From: Fragilaria crotonensis
Lineage: Eukaryota; Bacillariophyta; Fragilariophyceae; Fragilariales; Fragilariaceae
Length of the DNA: 64,000 bases
Direction: 5' to 3'
Assembly: GCA_022925895.1 (NCBI GenBank)
Contig: JAKSYS010000159.1
Coordinates: 38,176 to 102,175, forward strand
The notes beneath the pieces were generated by a model. That model saw only the letters and a program-made list of their open reading frames with translations. It did not search any database and was not told the DNA's origin. This document shows positions 21,937 through 31,936 of the stretch, piece by piece. Made by a program: the position numbers and the translations under genes. Each line of letters opens with the position of its first letter. Positions within the stretch are counted from its first letter, which is position 1.

Positions 21937-23490
21937 ATGTCACGGTAGTAATTGATCATACCTAAGAAACGTCTTAACTGCCGTTTGGTAGTTGGTGGTG
22001 TCAGCCGCATAATCGCTTCCACTTTCTTAGGTTGAGGTTGGATACCGCGACGAGTAATCCAATATCCTAAGTAATCAAGCTCGGTCACAGCGAACGAGGA
22101 TTTACGTAGGTTAACGGCAAAGCCAACATCAGTTAGGCGTTGCAACACGAGTTCAACATGCTGAAGATGGTCCTCGTAGGAACCTGCTGTTGTAATCAGT
22201 ATGTCATCTAAGTACGCACGCACATTAGGCAAATCGCCCATAATGTCATTAATTATGGCCTGAAAGATGTCAGGACTGCCATTCAAACCCATAGGTAGGC
22301 GACAGTAGCGATATTTGCCCCAGGGTACAATCATTGTACATAGATAGCTGGATTCTTTATCCAGGACAATATGGTAGTAGCCCATACTTAAGTCCAGAGC
22401 CGTTGCCCAATTAAACCCTTCAAGTTTCTGAAGAAGGTCTGCAATCTTGGGTAACGGGTATGGTTTACGTTTTATGTACCTATTAAGTACACGAAAGTCC
22501 GTTAGGACTCGAACGTCACCAGTCTTTTTTAGGCTGTATGAACGTTGGTGCCGCCCACTCGGGAGTCATTGCACTTCGTTAATACTCCTATGTCACATAA
22601 ACGTTGAATTTCTTTCTTCGTTGTTTCCTCGTAGCATTTTGGTACAGGGAACGGACGAGCGTGATACGGCTTCTCATCCTTACTTAAGGGCCGTAGTTCG
22701 AGATGTACAGGCGGTACATTGAGTACGCCCAGTCCTCCACTAAACAACTTCGGATACTTTCGTAGCGAACGTACGAGTTGTTTTTGTTGATCGTTACTTA
22801 GGTGCGTATCCATGTGTGCGTAGTCATCCAGATCTAACGCACTATAGTCTGCATCCAGTATACGTTTCTGCCTCGCTTCTGCTTCCTTGAGTACCGTAGG
22901 TTCGATACTGTGGTAGTAGATAGCTGTAGCATTCTGTAGATCGGATATTACGTGTTTTTCTTTCATGGGAATTTCTACACCTTCCCATACTATCCGTTGT
23001 GTATTGAAATTAATTTCGATACCCAATTCTGATAGTAAATCTGCACCGATGATCATGTCATACTGTGCATTCTTGCGCAACGTATGTGTGTCCTCGTGAC
23101 ACACCCATTGTACTATCTTTGACGTACTAAACTCGGGTAATTTGAATTTAATTTCCCGTTGCAGTTTCGTTACGAATTGACCACCCATAGTGTGCCATCG
23201 TGTATGTGATGTTTTGAATACCGGTCCAGTTAAGCCCCGTATCGCATCCTTATAATTGTCGCAGATGCTCCAGTGTCTAGCAAAATGCGAACAATGCCGG
23301 GTTTGCCTGTTCCCATCACTTCGCCCACGACTTCGGTGGTTTTGTGTTTTTGTTTTTGTCTCTTACTGCCATGGCCATCTTTGGATGGCAATATCTCACT
23401 AGAAAATGAACCAAAGTAGATGGAACTTTCGTCACTATCTTCTTTAGTCTCTACTGTGCTAATGGTTGTCTTGGGACTGAACATTTCCAC
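21912..23490 (-). pseudogene. pol: Gypsy protease and reverse transcriptase, frameshifted
   Basis: The aspartic protease motif LLDTGASATI lies at about 23260-23290 (frame 23490-23230). The 23188-22529 frame carries a second retropepsin-like strand (MIIGADLLSELGI) and the start of RT (PYHARPFPVPKC). The 22385-21912 frame holds the RT palm: YRYCRLPMGLNGSPDIFQ and the catalytic YLDD in VRAYLDDILIT, then LGYWITRRGIQP and RRFLGMINYYRDMW. Key residues are present, but at least two frame changes separate the pieces. Confidence 0.85.
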
Positions 23491-23499
23491 GATTTCTGC

Positions 23500-24623
23500 A
23501 TCCGAATTCTCGGGTGTAAAGTCGCGGACCTTACGCTTGCCAGACTTCGGTTGCGTGGAAGACGCTCAAGGATAGCGTTAAGCTGCTCCTGCGTCATCAA
23601 GACATTTCGGTCGGTAAAACCGACATTTTTCTTACCAGGTTTCTGTTTCCTTGTTCTCAGGGTTAAACCAACAGTCTTTCGTAGTATGATTCGCACGACC
23701 GCAATGCGCACACTTCTTATACTTAGACGACTGTGTTTTGGCCGTTGCCATTTTGTCAGCGGACTTACCGTTCCAATTGCCCTTTTCGTGCCCTCAGGGT
23801 TATCGGATTTGTCCACCTTACGACGTTTGGCCTCAAGTGCCTGTCTGAGTTCAAGTTTCTCAAAATAATCAACAGTGCCTTGAAAATCGAACTTATAAAG
23901 CTCGATGTTCGCACCAAGAATGACCGCTTGCCATTCTTCAGGCTTCGCCTGGTTGAGAATTTGAATCAAGTCGTCATCAGACAATTTAGACGGTTCAGCC
24001 TTACCTTCTTCCCGTGGAAAATACGGTAAGTAATTATTTAGCTCGCGAACGCGTAGCAAAGTTACGAACCGTATGACTTCCAAGACGTAGGTAATGCTGC
24101 ATGTACACCACCTGCTTCTGGTACGCATGCAAGATTGGGAAGTAAGACTTACCAACTTCCGTCATTACCAGCTGGAAAATCTCGTTTGAGTCTTCCTCTG
24201 TCGTGCGGGACCCGCTACGTTCTCCGTATCGAGTCTACGCCACGTTTGCTGGAATTTGTCTCTTGCACTGCCCTTAAGTAGTGCAAGAGCCATAGACGCT
24301 TTTTGTTCGCCAGACTCGAGCGGATAGTCACGAATGACCTCCTCGAGCTCTATGCGCCACTTCACCCACGCTTCTGGCGAGGTGTCGTAGTCTCCAAACA
24401 AACGAATTCTCTTTTCGATATTTTTGGAGTTCGCATTTCCGGCTTCAATCGGGACGTCGATTTTTTTATAGTTGCCCTCATCGTCAGATTTCTCTGTCGA
24501 TTTCTTGGGCCTATCAAAATAAATCGACGGCGGATTCAACGCGAGGTTCGACTGACGGAATGCGACATGTTCCGCAGACGAATTTTCAGACGCTTTGCGC
24601 TTACCTTTATTTTTGTTCGTCAT
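23500..24623 (-). pseudogene. gag: Gypsy Gag with CCHC zinc knuckle, frameshifted
   Basis: ATG at 24623 begins a Lys-rich N-terminus, then a capsid-like core with PEAWVKWRIELEEVIRDYP and a LLKGSARDKFQQTW segment. The frame changes near 24165, where the next piece (24155-23451) continues with YLPYFPREEG and YKFDFQGTVDYFEKLELRQA. A CX2CX4HX4C knuckle (CAHCGRANHTTKDC) lies at 23671-23712 but in yet another frame. It packages RNA in active elements; here it cannot be made as one protein. Confidence 0.75.
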
Positions 24624-24657
24624 GGTGATGTACTGACTACTGGGAGTGAATTCACTG

Positions 24658-25038
24658 TGCCCTACGCGAAGTAATCAGTTTTATTTTGGAGGCTAATTTG
24701 TAGCTAGTTTTAAAGGATTAATAGTTGCACCTTATTAAAAGTTATGAGACTAGTTTTTAAACAAGAGAGCAGTCCCATCCTTGGTGGGATTGGACTGTTC
24801 TCTTTCATTCATCTAGGAGACTCAGTGAGTCTCCAAGAGATGTCAGACAGTTCTCATTCTACTGTTGTACGGTTGTACTGTTGTACAGGATCAGTGTTCT
24901 ATTGTTGCACTGTACTATGGTATTACTAGTCTACCGGTATATCCAAGTACTATACATGGCCATTGTATTGTAGTACTGGATACTAGTAATATAGTATACT
25001 GTATCGCACTACGCTAAGGGCACGTGCGGTGTACTGCA
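24658..25038 (-). repeat. Gypsy 5' LTR (381 bp)
   Basis: Same ends as the 3' LTR. It would contain the promoter for minus-strand transcription. The gag ATG (24623) is only 34 bp inside this LTR, and the intervening sequence does not begin with the TGG expected of a usual tRNA primer-binding site. Confidence 0.93.
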
Positions 25039-25043
25039 CTGTG

Positions 25044-25706
25044 GTGGTAGGGAATTCTGCAGTCAAAGCATCGCACCGTCATTTATTCCCTACTCTCTAG
25101 TAGCTCTCTCTAGATTGCTGAAAAACTACTTACAGGGGCCAACACTGAAGGAAATCCACAAAATAGCAGGTGCCCACCTATTTTATCTTGTTATTATTGG
25201 GAACCCTATAGGGTCTAATTAGTTCAAATTTTATTTATTTATTGGGATATCCATATCCTTAGGAGGCTTGCCCTACCCCGGCTCCGAGCTCCAAGGCATA
25301 GCCCGAGGACAAATTCTACAAAGCATTGCGTGTAATCCGAGCTCCGAGTACAAGTACGACAGTCTTCGTACCAGGGAGGCGAAAGCAATGATGAGCACTC
25401 CACTGCCTGTGCGTGTTGAAAAGGGTGCAGCGCGTTTCGGTACAATCCTACGCCAGCTCCGTATCAGACGTCATTCGATTGTCATCAGCACTCAGCACAT
25501 CATCATCAGCACCAGCCAAGAAAGATATAGTTGTTATCCAATAAAACCGTCGATCGTTCGTAGTGGAAGAATCTCATTCGCACTGCGTTTGGTCAGCCCA
25601 TTGTCATTAATCTCCGTCGTCTGTGTTTCAGTTCATCTGCTACGGTATTGCAGGTCACTCTACTCGTCAAGCCTTTGCCAATTTGTAAACTCTACTTGCT
25701 ATTCTA
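25044..25706. other. Intergenic, upstream of the TPX2-like gene
   Basis: 663 bp hold no supported gene. A short frame at 25268-25732 overlaps the next gene's start and lacks any recognisable domain. Repeats of CATCATCAGCAC (25486-25512) are present. Confidence 0.5.
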
Positions 25707-28700
25707 ATGGAAGAGTTATCAAAATTTCTTGATGTCAGTGAGGACAATATAATGGATTCTGCCGGCGATGACGAGGAGGAGGATTACATTCCCGAATCGC
25801 TGGCATCCTTCGTGGCTGAAGCCAACAGGAAATTGGCCGATGCCAAATTAAATTTCTTGACCCAGGAAGAAGAAACCAGTAATCCAGCATTGAGCCCTTC
25901 TCCCCGTAATCAATCGATGGATACGACTACGAACACCGTCATTTTGATGGAAGACGACGATGATATCCAGTTGAAAAAGCAATTGTTGGACCGTTTGAGA
26001 CCATCAACAGCTGCTTCATCTCGAGATCTCACTAAAAACCGAACTGCAGCCGCGGAGTCTACACCGCCACGTATTGATGTGGCGAAAAAAGAATTGTTTC
26101 CCGCTGGGTCCAGTTTTGACGACGAGGACATGGCCCTGGAAAAGGACATTGCCTCGTTTTTCCAAGTCGACGTCTTGCCGCCAATGCCATCCCAGGGAAT
26201 CGCGGAACTCTCCAAAAAGGCGGCCCCCGAAACGAAACAGGAGCCAGCCACTATAATTTCGAAGACGCCTGTGAAACAGCAAAAGGGTAGGTCGAACCAG
26301 GAAAGCACTTCTGGCAGCAGCTCATCGTTTTGGGGTAGTCTCACGTCGAAACTTGTGGGGACGCCGCTCACCGCCAAGACAGCCGGTGGTTCGTCATCAT
26401 CAGTAACAAAAAATAAAACTCAAGTGGCGCCGGATTCATCGATTTTGCCAAACCCTAACTCTTCTGACGTGAAACAGGAGAAGCCTCCCTTCGATGAGCC
26501 TCTGTCGCCAAATGTTGCTTCTGGAAGAGCTGAACCAACCATGAAACACGTGGTAACGGCGCCTGTCGTGGGTTCATCTCCTGTTCGCGCGAAAGTGAGT
26601 AAGCAGCCTGAAACGACGTCTCGTGTAGCGACTCTGGCTACGGGGGTGTCGACTGCAAAGCTCAACGATGCATCCGGCAAAAAAAGTCCTGGTGCATCGG
26701 CTCTCCCTGCAGAAGTTGAGAAGAAGCCAAAGAAGCCTACGCCTGTGAAGGTTGAAGTCCAGGGAAAGCATGTGGTTCCTGTGAAGTCGGTCCTTGCAGC
26801 TAAGTCACCAGAACTGAAATCTCCCGGACGTGTTCACAAGAGCCCCGAAGCGATTGCTACTCGTCCTCATACACCGGGCCAACCTCAAACACCAGTATCT
26901 GCTACAGGGCTTCCATCCATGCTCGGCAAGAAGACAAGTGTAGACGATTTTAAATTTCTTCCGAACATCGATGCAGTTCGGGTAGAGAAGACGATTTCAG
27001 TTGATCGGACGGGTCACATGCCAAAACCGCAAACCAACGAATTAGATTCTCGCAAGAGGGTTTCAACGTCAAGTGGGCTAGAGAAGCAACCTGTCGCATC
27101 AAGATCTGCTGGTCCTGCTACTGTGATGCAGAAGGTGGCACCAGTACGGAAAGAAGTTACTAAGCCAACAATGTCGACCAGTTCAAGAATTCTGGCTTCT
27201 AGGCCTGCCCTGGCGCATATTTCGCCCGACTCGGAGAATACCAAGAAAGCTAGCAACCCAGCCGACGCGGTGGCCAAGGCGAGGGAGCGAGTTCGACAAC
27301 GCCAGCTCATGGAAAAGAAGAAGAGTGAAGAGGACCCCGCTGCAGGAAAGCGACCTCCTCTGGTCACTGCCACAAGGGCGATGAGATCAACGAACAAACC
27401 AGCTCCCCTAGCGTCGACAAATGCGCCAGTACCTGTGGACAAACCGCGGGTTGGGTCCAGTGCGGAAGTGAGACCTGAAGCGACAAAGGTTGCTGAAGAG
27501 GAACGCCGCGCTCGAGTCGCGGAGAAAGTTCGGTTGGTTGGCTCTGGCTCAACCGCGGCTAAAGTCCCCAGAGTTGCGACATCCTCAAGTTCAGTTCGAC
27601 CACTTGCGGCTCCGACCCCTGCGAACGGGTCAAAGAACAATAAGCCAAAACTAACGACTCCCAAACCCTTTCACTTCCACGGAAAGGATCCGGTACATCC
27701 AATTGGTCGGGAAGATACCTCTTCCGTCGGCATGACAGAAGCCATGCAAGAATTCATGCGAAGAGGATTGCGCCACTCAACTCCGAGTACGACGTACGAA
27801 AAGCGACCCAAGATCACAACACCAAAGCCCTTCACGTTCGACGAGACGTCGCCAGCAGTCAATGTCACCCCAGCAACCACGATGGAAGAAAAGAAGAAGT
27901 CATCCACGCTGGGTGAGAAATTACGCGATTATGACAAACACTTGCGGGACAGTGGGCCGCCAATAGTGGTCAACCGAGATGAAGGGCCCACGATTCCAAT
28001 GTCGCCCAAGTTCACTCCAGTGCCGATTCGGGAAAGACCGAAGAGTACAATTGAGAGAGAGCAAGAGTTGATGGAATACTATGAAAACCACCCTTTTAAG
28101 GCCACGCCTATCTTGACTGAGGTGCCGAACTCGGGAAGAGGCTTGGCTGGTATACCCAAGGTCTTAAAAAAGAAGCTTACGGTCCCGAAGCCATTCCGGT
28201 TGTCTACGGAGACCCGTGGCGTTCATGCCAAGCACCAACCGATGCCGTCTCAAGGCGAGTCCGTCGCTACTGAGTCCAAGGGACTTCCTACTCGACCTAT
28301 GCCAAGCTACAGAGTATTTAAGTCGGGGAGTGCGATTTCTCCAGAGATAAAAGCGGACGAAGAGGAGTTAAGGAAGCAGTTCCATGCTAGACCAATGCCT
28401 GATTTCAAGGTGGGAAGTAAGTTGACTCCGGTTCTTCCAAAGCGATTCAATTCTTTGCGTGCTAATACTTCCAAGGCTGACAAGGCAATCAACATACCCT
28501 CAACAATTGAAGTGAGGAAAACTTTTTCGCACGGTGGCGTTCGAGTCACCCCTTCACCTCTCGGGTCGTCCGTCAAATCACCTCCATCATTCACGAAACC
28601 GATGCCGTTTCGTTTTGCAAGCTCCAGTCGTGCGCGTCCAGTAGCCGGCCCTGACGACGAGGAGCTGAAGAAGCAGTTCAAGGCGCGGCCCCTTCCTATT

Positions 28701-29123
28701 TCGACTTTTGCGGCTACTTCATCGACTGCCTCGCCCTCGCGAGCGTCACGAGTTCCAAGCACCATCAGCATTAGCAGTGGCCCAAAGCTTGCGACCGAGG
28801 ATCGTCGGGAGCAGAGGGAAGCCGCCATGCTGGCTTCGCGGATCAATGCGGAACTTTTGATTCGGGAGCGAGCATCAATCCGACAACGCAAGCAAGAGGA
28901 GAAGCACAAGGAAGAAATGAGGAAGGCCACACTTCCATCACCTACGAAGCTGAAAGCAGAATCGATGAGGACCTTTCACGTCCAATCCGACCTCGGACGT
29001 GACACCTACCAGAGGAAGCTGAAAGAACAGTCCGAGGAGGAGGATCGAGAACGTATACGGAATTTTGATCTCAAGGCCAACCCCAAGCCTAGCTTTGACC
29101 TGAGTCCGACGAAACTGTACTGA
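25707..29123 (+). CDS. TPX2-like microtubule-associated protein
   Basis: One frame of 1,138 residues from ATG 25707. Most of it is disordered and Ser/Pro/Lys-rich, but the C-terminal half carries repeated KPF/PF motifs: TTPKPFHF (about residue 650), TTPKPFTF (about 704), HPFKATPIL (about 796), LTVPKPFRL (about 825), KPMPFRF (about 964) and FKARPLP (about 992). The order PKPFxL-STETRG is typical of the TPX2 family, whose members bind microtubules, nucleate spindle assembly and activate Aurora kinase. Basic, helical segments near 1040-1090 (RQRKQEEKHKEEMRK) are consistent with microtubule binding. An acidic N-terminus with a DEEEDYIPESL patch precedes. Family membership is inferred from motifs; whether it acts as true TPX2 or as a plant-type TPX2-like protein cannot be told. 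Confidence 0.72.
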   Translation: MEELSKFLDVSEDNIMDSAGDDEEEDYIPESLASFVAEANRKLADAKLNFLTQEEETSNPALSPSPRNQSMDTTTNTVILMEDDDDIQLKKQLLDRLRPSTAASSRDLTKNRTAAAESTPPRIDVAKKELFPAGSSFDDEDMALEKDIASFFQVDVLPPMPSQGIAELSKKAAPETKQEPATIISKTPVKQQKGRSNQESTSGSSSSFWGSLTSKLVGTPLTAKTAGGSSSSVTKNKTQVAPDSSILPNPNSSDVKQEKPPFDEPLSPNVASGRAEPTMKHVVTAPVVGSSPVRAKVSKQPETTSRVATLATGVSTAKLNDASGKKSPGASALPAEVEKKPKKPTPVKVEVQGKHVVPVKSVLAAKSPELKSPGRVHKSPEAIATRPHTPGQPQTPVSATGLPSMLGKKTSVDDFKFLPNIDAVRVEKTISVDRTGHMPKPQTNELDSRKRVSTSSGLEKQPVASRSAGPATVMQKVAPVRKEVTKPTMSTSSRILASRPALAHISPDSENTKKASNPADAVAKARERVRQRQLMEKKKSEEDPAAGKRPPLVTATRAMRSTNKPAPLASTNAPVPVDKPRVGSSAEVRPEATKVAEEERRARVAEKVRLVGSGSTAAKVPRVATSSSSVRPLAAPTPANGSKNNKPKLTTPKPFHFHGKDPVHPIGREDTSSVGMTEAMQEFMRRGLRHSTPSTTYEKRPKITTPKPFTFDETSPAVNVTPATTMEEKKKSSTLGEKLRDYDKHLRDSGPPIVVNRDEGPTIPMSPKFTPVPIRERPKSTIEREQELMEYYENHPFKATPILTEVPNSGRGLAGIPKVLKKKLTVPKPFRLSTETRGVHAKHQPMPSQGESVATESKGLPTRPMPSYRVFKSGSAISPEIKADEEELRKQFHARPMPDFKVGSKLTPVLPKRFNSLRANTSKADKAINIPSTIEVRKTFSHGGVRVTPSPLGSSVKSPPSFTKPMPFRFASSSRARPVAGPDDEELKKQFKARPLPISTFAATSSTASPSRASRVPSTISISSGPKLATEDRREQREAAMLASRINAELLIRERASIRQRKQEEKHKEEMRKATLPSPTKLKAESMRTFHVQSDLGRDTYQRKLKEQSEEEDRERIRNFDLKANPKPSFDLSPTKLY

Positions 29124-29494
29124 AACCCTGGACGTCAGTGCTATTGGAATATAATAGAAAAATCGATGCAGATTATACACAGGGGACAAGATATAATACT
29201 TTAGAGACATGCCTGACATACAAGCTATCAGTGGGTACATTGCAATCATTGACTCGCGTATTTGATTTGCTTCTCCATTATGTATCCAATGCCAACCTAC
29301 ATGAAAATCGACGAAAATTACCTCGGATGGTCGAAATTAACTTCTTCATCGATCTATCCAATACCGGAAAGCTGCCATTTATAGTGTAAAATGCTTCATC
29401 ACCAATACAACATGCTAGCATGAGAATAAGCAACAAACGATCGACCGTCAAGGACTATTTGTTATCATCTCCCATCGTTATAGAATAATGCGAA
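29124..29494. other. Intergenic between convergent genes
   Basis: 371 bp carry the 3' ends of the TPX2-like and V-ATPase G genes. An open frame at 29138-29389 shows no domain. Confidence 0.5.
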
Positions 29495-30070
29495 TTACAT
29501 CATAGTCTCAACACCGAAAAGCTTCTGAGTCGCACGAACACGAGCAGTAGGAACTTCCAAAGAAACTTCGCAGCACTTGGAAAGCAAGACATCAACAGCC
29601 TTTTGGGCATTGGACTGGAATGTCGCCTGCATCTTCACAATTTCAGCATTCGTCTCGGCCTGAAGCTGGGCGGAAGCACCACTCTCAGATCCTCCCTTGG
29701 AAAGAGCCATGTTGTTGAATTCCTCCTGCTTCTCCGCTCTGTATGCGTTAATTAGGTCCTGGGCCTCCACCTTTGCTTGCTTCATGCGGTCGCCGCGACC
29801 TGTTTCGAGACAACGGATTAGTCCATGAAGATATTGGCTGAATTTCGGCGACAGCGACGTAGGTTTCACGTCTCACGGATACTAAACGACAGACGACGAA
29901 CGGACGGTTCGCTGAAAACTTGATACAATGACAAAACGTTGTTCGACAGGACAATGGCGGTTTATTCAGCGTCTATTTCAAGCAAACTCACCAATACGAG
30001 CCTCAGCAACAATCTGAGAGGCGCGGGTCTCGGCCGCCATCAATTCCTGGATTCCTGTTCCGCTCTGCAT
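29495..30070 (-). CDS. V-type H+-ATPase subunit G, two exons
   Basis: Exon 1 is 30070-29992 and exon 2 is 29799-29495, with a 192-nt intron (GTGAGT donor, TTTCGAAACAG acceptor). The product is 127 residues, close to the usual 110-120. The N-terminus MQSGTGIQELMAAETRASQI and the following EARIGRGDRMKQAKVEAQDL are the conserved helix of subunit G, and the rest is a Gln/Glu/Ala-rich coiled coil. Subunit G forms the peripheral stalk with subunit E in the V1 sector, holding the catalytic head while protons are pumped into vacuoles. It is divergently arranged with the RsmE gene, sharing 284 bp of promoter DNA. Confidence 0.9.
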
Positions 30071-30354
30071 GGTTGATTTCTGAGGATGAAATGGAGAGGA
30101 AAGATTAACTTTGTATTTGTGCGTTTCTGGAAACCGGAAGATATTCGTAAAATAACCGTCGCTGGTATTTGCTACCCATTGGGGTTCGCTACGCGCTCGC
30201 AGGCCAACGAATCTAATTTATTTTTGCATAGGCTAGGGATAAACGGTTCTGGGTTCAGCGCCACTCGACACTCGACCGAGCAGACACAATCCGTGATTTC
30301 TCAACGTGACCATGCCGCTTTTCACAGGCCGATACAACAGTATGCTATCATAGA
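30071..30354. promoter_or_regulatory. Shared promoter of V-ATPase G and RsmE genes
   Basis: 284 bp lie between two divergent start codons, so both promoters must be inside. A CTCGACACTCGACC direct repeat is at 30266-30279. No TATA box is evident. Confidence 0.4.
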
Positions 30355-31344
30355 ATGCGATTAATACTCCTTACATTATTACTGTCAATCACAGAGACCA
30401 CGCTTTCGATTCTCTCGCTCAACAGCGAAGTGGTCGTTCCACGTCGATGTCGATACATATCTTTAGCGACATCGTCCTCCGTTAACGAAGGTGATGTCAC
30501 CGAGGAGAAATACACGACACTGCCTCGGCTTTACGTGGGACCACCTCTCACAGGTAGCGCAATTATGCAACCTCCTTTAACGCAAGGCTTTCGCTTGGAA
30601 CTAAATTCGGATCAAGCGCACTACGTGACCAAGGTCATGCGCATCGACGGCAAGAAAAAAAGTCGTTTGCGCCTCTTTGATGGCCGATCGGGAGAATGGC
30701 TGGGCCAAATACAAGTCATGGGTAATCGGAAGCAAGTCGATGTTTTCGCCACATGTATGCACCAGCTGCAACCGCAGTCTGGTAATGAGGAAGGTCCCTG
30801 GGTACTCTTTGCGCCCCTCAAGAAACCTCGAGTCAAATTAATGTTGGAAAAGTGCACTGAACTAGGAGCCGGCCGATTTGTTGCAATTCAAACTGACCGA
30901 ACTGATTCATCCTCGAGTCGAGAGTTGTTATCATCCATGGACAAGTTTGCGATGCAAATAGTCGAGGCATCGGAACAGTGTGAACGTCTTACACTCCCGA
31001 CCTTTTCCGGTCATATTGACCCTGAAAGAGCCGATAGCGATTCCCTGCTATCGCTTCAAGAATTGTTGAGGTCGTGGGAAATGAATGCAGGCGACAGACA
31101 ACTCTTAATTTGTCGTGAGCGAAGCGTCATCGCCGTGCCTGTCTTGAAAAAGCTCCAGGACCTCAGTGGGAAGGTGGCGTTTCTTATTGGTCCAGAAGGT
31201 GGATGGAGTGCCGAGGAAGAAGAGTTGTTTGAGATGCAGAGATCAAGTTCAATGATGCACTTTGTGTCACTTGGATCCAACGTTCTCCGTGCCGAGACAG
31301 CAGCCATGACGGCAGTCGTTGCTTGCGCCCTGACCAACCCATAG
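30355..31344 (+). CDS. rsmE: RsmE-family 16S rRNA (uracil-N3) methyltransferase, organelle type
   Basis: 329 residues, starting at ATG 30355. The first 20 residues (MRLILLTLLLSITETTLSIL) look like a signal peptide, so delivery to the plastid is likely. The N-terminal PUA-like part includes QAHYVTKVMRIDGKKKSRLRLFDGRSGEW. The C-terminal SPOUT knot carries family signatures KLMLEKCTELGAGRF, LIGPEGGWSAEEEELF (residues about 277-292) and SLGSNVLRAETAAM (about 304-317), which bind S-adenosylmethionine. The bacterial enzyme methylates U1498 of 16S rRNA; here the plastid or mitochondrial small ribosomal RNA is the presumed target. Confidence 0.9.
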   Translation: MRLILLTLLLSITETTLSILSLNSEVVVPRRCRYISLATSSSVNEGDVTEEKYTTLPRLYVGPPLTGSAIMQPPLTQGFRLELNSDQAHYVTKVMRIDGKKKSRLRLFDGRSGEWLGQIQVMGNRKQVDVFATCMHQLQPQSGNEEGPWVLFAPLKKPRVKLMLEKCTELGAGRFVAIQTDRTDSSSSRELLSSMDKFAMQIVEASEQCERLTLPTFSGHIDPERADSDSLLSLQELLRSWEMNAGDRQLLICRERSVIAVPVLKKLQDLSGKVAFLIGPEGGWSAEEEELFEMQRSSSMMHFVSLGSNVLRAETAAMTAVVACALTNP

Positions 31345-31936
31345 ACGCTACCTTTTCAACACGGTCTTAAATCTAGCAAGGAGATGCCAGAGGTATCTTG
31401 TTCTCGATGCCGGTGTTTTCGTGCTAACTGCTGTCGTTCACAAGGCCTGAAGATAACTTGGCCGAGCTCTACCACTTCATTATGTAACGTTGAGTTGCAT
31501 TATGCCATGCGTTCTCGTAGTTTTATCTATGCAGTGTATCATAGTTGTAACCTTGACTGTCCTGGACTACCGGTACTTGAGAATATTGCGTTGAGTATTC
31601 CAGTACAGTACCAGGAATACCAGTACAGCAGCACCCGTACCAGTATAAGCCTAGGACAATGCAAACACGTATAGGAGTGCTACGACTAGTACACTGTACA
31701 ACTGCTACCAGATGGGTTGGAGCCTCGGTCTGTCATCTGTCACGAATGACGAACGAGACAAACAACAACAAAAAAAATCTTCCAAGCTTGCGGTGACTTG
31801 CAATTGGTGACGGCGAAAGATCCAGTTGTGACAAACAATACCTTGACACTTGGACGACCAGATGGTCCACTGAACATAAGTTTGTTCAGTCGAATCCTCC
31901 TGGAACGAGCCCAAATCCAAACGATTCTTGCCTGAA
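31345..31936. other. Intergenic with GTAC/CAGTACC island
   Basis: 592 bp without a supported gene. At 31595-31690, GTATTCCAGTACAGTACC and further CCAGTAC/GTACC repeats form a GTAC-rich island between the RsmE and Nudix genes. Confidence 0.55.

Larger units (their letters stand above)
19813..25038 (-). mobile_element. Ty3/Gypsy LTR retrotransposon
   Basis: Complete structure on the minus strand: 5' LTR 24658-25038, coding region 24623-20206, 3' LTR 19813-20196. LTRs start TG and end CA, and a 5-bp target duplication CTGTG sits at 19808-19812 and 25039-25043. Domain order Gag (zinc knuckle)-protease-RT-RNase H-integrase is that of Ty3/Gypsy. A purine-rich tract (AGGGAAGCGAG) precedes the 3' LTR on the coding strand. 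LTR copies differ only by a CG dinucleotide (CGCGCG/CGCG) and one A in a TTTTTAAAA run, so insertion was recent, yet the coding region is broken by several frame changes. Confidence 0.93.

Noticed and set aside
27014-27664. 216-codon minus-strand frame opposite the TPX2-like gene
   Set aside because: Its Ser/Ala/Thr/Val-rich composition mirrors the complementary codons of the real gene, and it lacks domain motifs.
28307-28930. 207-codon minus-strand frame opposite the TPX2-like gene
   Set aside because: A shadow of the plus-strand coding sequence with KPF motifs, which has much better support.
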